From the NCBI RefSeq assembly GCF_000495435.3, contig NZ_AXUN02000215.1:1-64000 (forward strand): a stretch of DNA of 64,000 nucleotides. Direction: 5' to 3'. Under the pieces are notes generated by a model. That model ran no database searches, was not told the DNA's origin, and worked only from the letters and a program-made list of their open reading frames with translations. Source of the DNA: Youngiibacter fragilis 232.1 (GTDB lineage Bacteria > Bacillota > Clostridia > Clostridiales > Clostridiaceae). The position numbers were made by a program, and so were the translations under genes. Position 1 is the first letter of the stretch. Each line of letters starts with the position of its first letter. Shown one piece after another: positions 63,383 to 64,000 of this stretch.

Positions 63383-63683
63383 GGCTCTCCTCCCCCAAGA
63401 GAATCCTCAGGTCTCTTCCTATATAAAGAAGCTCTGGGATGTATTCTTCACCGAATCCATGGTCGTAGGCTGGATTGACCTGCACAAGTGTCCCGGATAC
63501 CGACCTTCCGGTAAGAGTCAGGATACTTGCAGCTTCTCCTGTTTCAGAGCCCTCAACGAGAAACCCCTTTGTCCAAGATTCAAGCGGGACCCTCGCAGTA
63601 TCCTCAGGCAGGTTTTCGGCCCTTTCCTCCGGACTGAGGACTATCCTATGTATCCTTACCCAGGTCCCTTTTTGCACCTTCAC
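63369..63683 (-). CDS. ortA: 2-amino-4-oxopentanoate thiolase, alpha subunit
   Basis: A 104-residue OrtA. Family features are QKGTWVRIHRIVLSPEERAENLPEDT, TKGFLVEG and LVQVNPAYDHGFGE. The GTG at 63683 is taken as start, after AAAGGAGG; a second GTG lies two codons on. It overlaps the 3' end of ord by about 38 bp. Confidence 0.9.
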   Translation of the reverse strand: MKVQKGTWVRIHRIVLSPEERAENLPEDTARVPLESWTKGFLVEGSETGEAASILTLTGRSVSGTLVQVNPAYDHGFGEEYIPELLYIGRDLRILLGEESHGEG

Positions 63684-64000
63684 GGATATACCCTCCTTTG
63701 TTTACGTGATTCCTGAAATCATCCATTATGCAGTGAGGGATGCTCATGTCCATCATCGAATGGAGACCGGGGGGTGAGGACAGGACCTGCGGAATTATGT
63801 TGACCGCAGATGCGATAGTACCTATTCCTCCCGGGGTCTCAGGCCTGATCACTACATGAAGGTCAGGGTCCCCAAATATGTCAATGAAATCTCCGGTTTC
63901 AATCCCCTCAAGCTCCGGCATCACCTGCTGAGGATGCTCCAGGATGATTACGGGAACGCCGTTCCTGAAAGCCACTGCCGAGTGGCTGCAGCCTGCTGTC
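63646..64000 (-). CDS. ord: 2,4-diaminopentanoate dehydrogenase, C-terminal part
   Basis: The last 117 or so residues of Ord, cut off by the right edge of the window. The frame is open to position 64000 (reading AGCSHSAVAFRNG at its start). Segments such as DLHVVIRPETPGGIGTIASAVNIIP and the PGLHSMMDMSIPH tail agree with the family. Ord oxidises 2,4-diaminopentanoate to 2-amino-4-ketopentanoate, upstream of OrtAB. The N-terminal Rossmann domain lies beyond the window. Confidence 0.9.
   Translation of the reverse strand, partial: TAGCSHSAVAFRNGVPVIILEHPQQVMPELEGIETGDFIDIFGDPDLHVVIRPETPGGIGTIASAVNIIPQVLSSPPGLHSMMDMSIPHCIMDDFRNHVNKGGYIREGAKRDLGKDT

Noticed and set aside
1-64000. CRISPR arrays, prophage, IS elements or toxin-antitoxin modules
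   Set aside because: No regularly spaced repeats, transposase or phage motifs were seen on either strand; only ordinary terminator palindromes.

Overview
The window looks like chromosome from an anaerobic, amino-acid-fermenting member of the Clostridia. Supporting this are a complete D-ornithine fermentation operon (orr, oraE, oraS, ortB, ortA, ord), a tungsten/molybdenum cofactor locus with a TupABC-type importer, a Bacillus-type large SRP RNA, the DapL route to diaminopimelate, CoA-acylating aldehyde oxidation, and a sigma-54 enhancer-binding protein. Purine-rich ribosome binding sites precede almost every gene and often move the start downstream of the longest reading frame. No phage, transposon, CRISPR array or plasmid gene was seen.

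Layout. 0-4.1 kb (minus): sfsA, a TIM-barrel protein, a Cys-rich miniprotein, an M32 carboxypeptidase and an MBL-fold hydrolase. 4.1-4.3 kb: a dense DnaA-box cluster. 4.4-9.7 kb: a flavin oxidoreductase, tRNA-Glu, a WrbA-like flavodoxin, a candidate small RNA, an HD hydrolase, a dUTPase, thioredoxin and a DHFR-fold reductase. 9.8-19.1 kb: a sortase-like SH3 protein, recR-ybaB-dnaX, a secreted protein with an internal duplication, thrB-hom, a lysophospholipase-like hydrolase, the SRP RNA and tRNA-Ser. The order tRNA-Ser, SRP RNA, dnaX, ybaB, recR matches the near-origin region of Bacillus subtilis. Most genes are on the minus strand, so the fork probably enters from the right-hand side.

19.4-27.4 kb: a MerR regulator with a UbiD-type decarboxylase behind a classic MerR promoter, pyruvate carboxylase, a YpfJ-like zinc protease, a small membrane protein and a VOC protein. 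27.5-36.4 kb: a minus-strand operon tupA-tupB-tupC-moeA-moeA/PBP-moaA-moaC-MOSC-thiF for tungstate or molybdate uptake and cofactor assembly. It is preceded by a candidate Moco/Tuco riboswitch, with mog divergent. 36.4-41.0 kb: an Fe-alcohol dehydrogenase and an MmsA-type aldehyde dehydrogenase behind a near-perfect sigma-54 promoter, next to a CBS-PAS-AAA+ regulator.

41.3-48.4 kb: small proteins, a structured non-coding stretch, dapF-dapL, and a ribbon-helix-helix protein directly upstream of clpB. 48.4-53.0 kb: livKHMGF branched-chain amino-acid transporter. 53.4-56.7 kb: serC-serA-DUF1015. 56.9-64 kb: the ornithine operon, running off the right edge inside ord. Together these suggest a cell that imports and ferments amino acids, makes its own serine, threonine and lysine precursors, and uses B12- and tungsten/molybdenum-dependent enzymes.

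The least ordinary items are the DnaA-box cluster, the sigma-54 circuit, the MerR/UbiD promoter, the putative Moco/Tuco riboswitch, the duplicated secreted protein, the structured stretch at 42.4-42.75 kb, and DUF1015 with its SerK-like DGHHR motif beside serA/serC. No wholly new multi-gene system could be shown from sequence alone.
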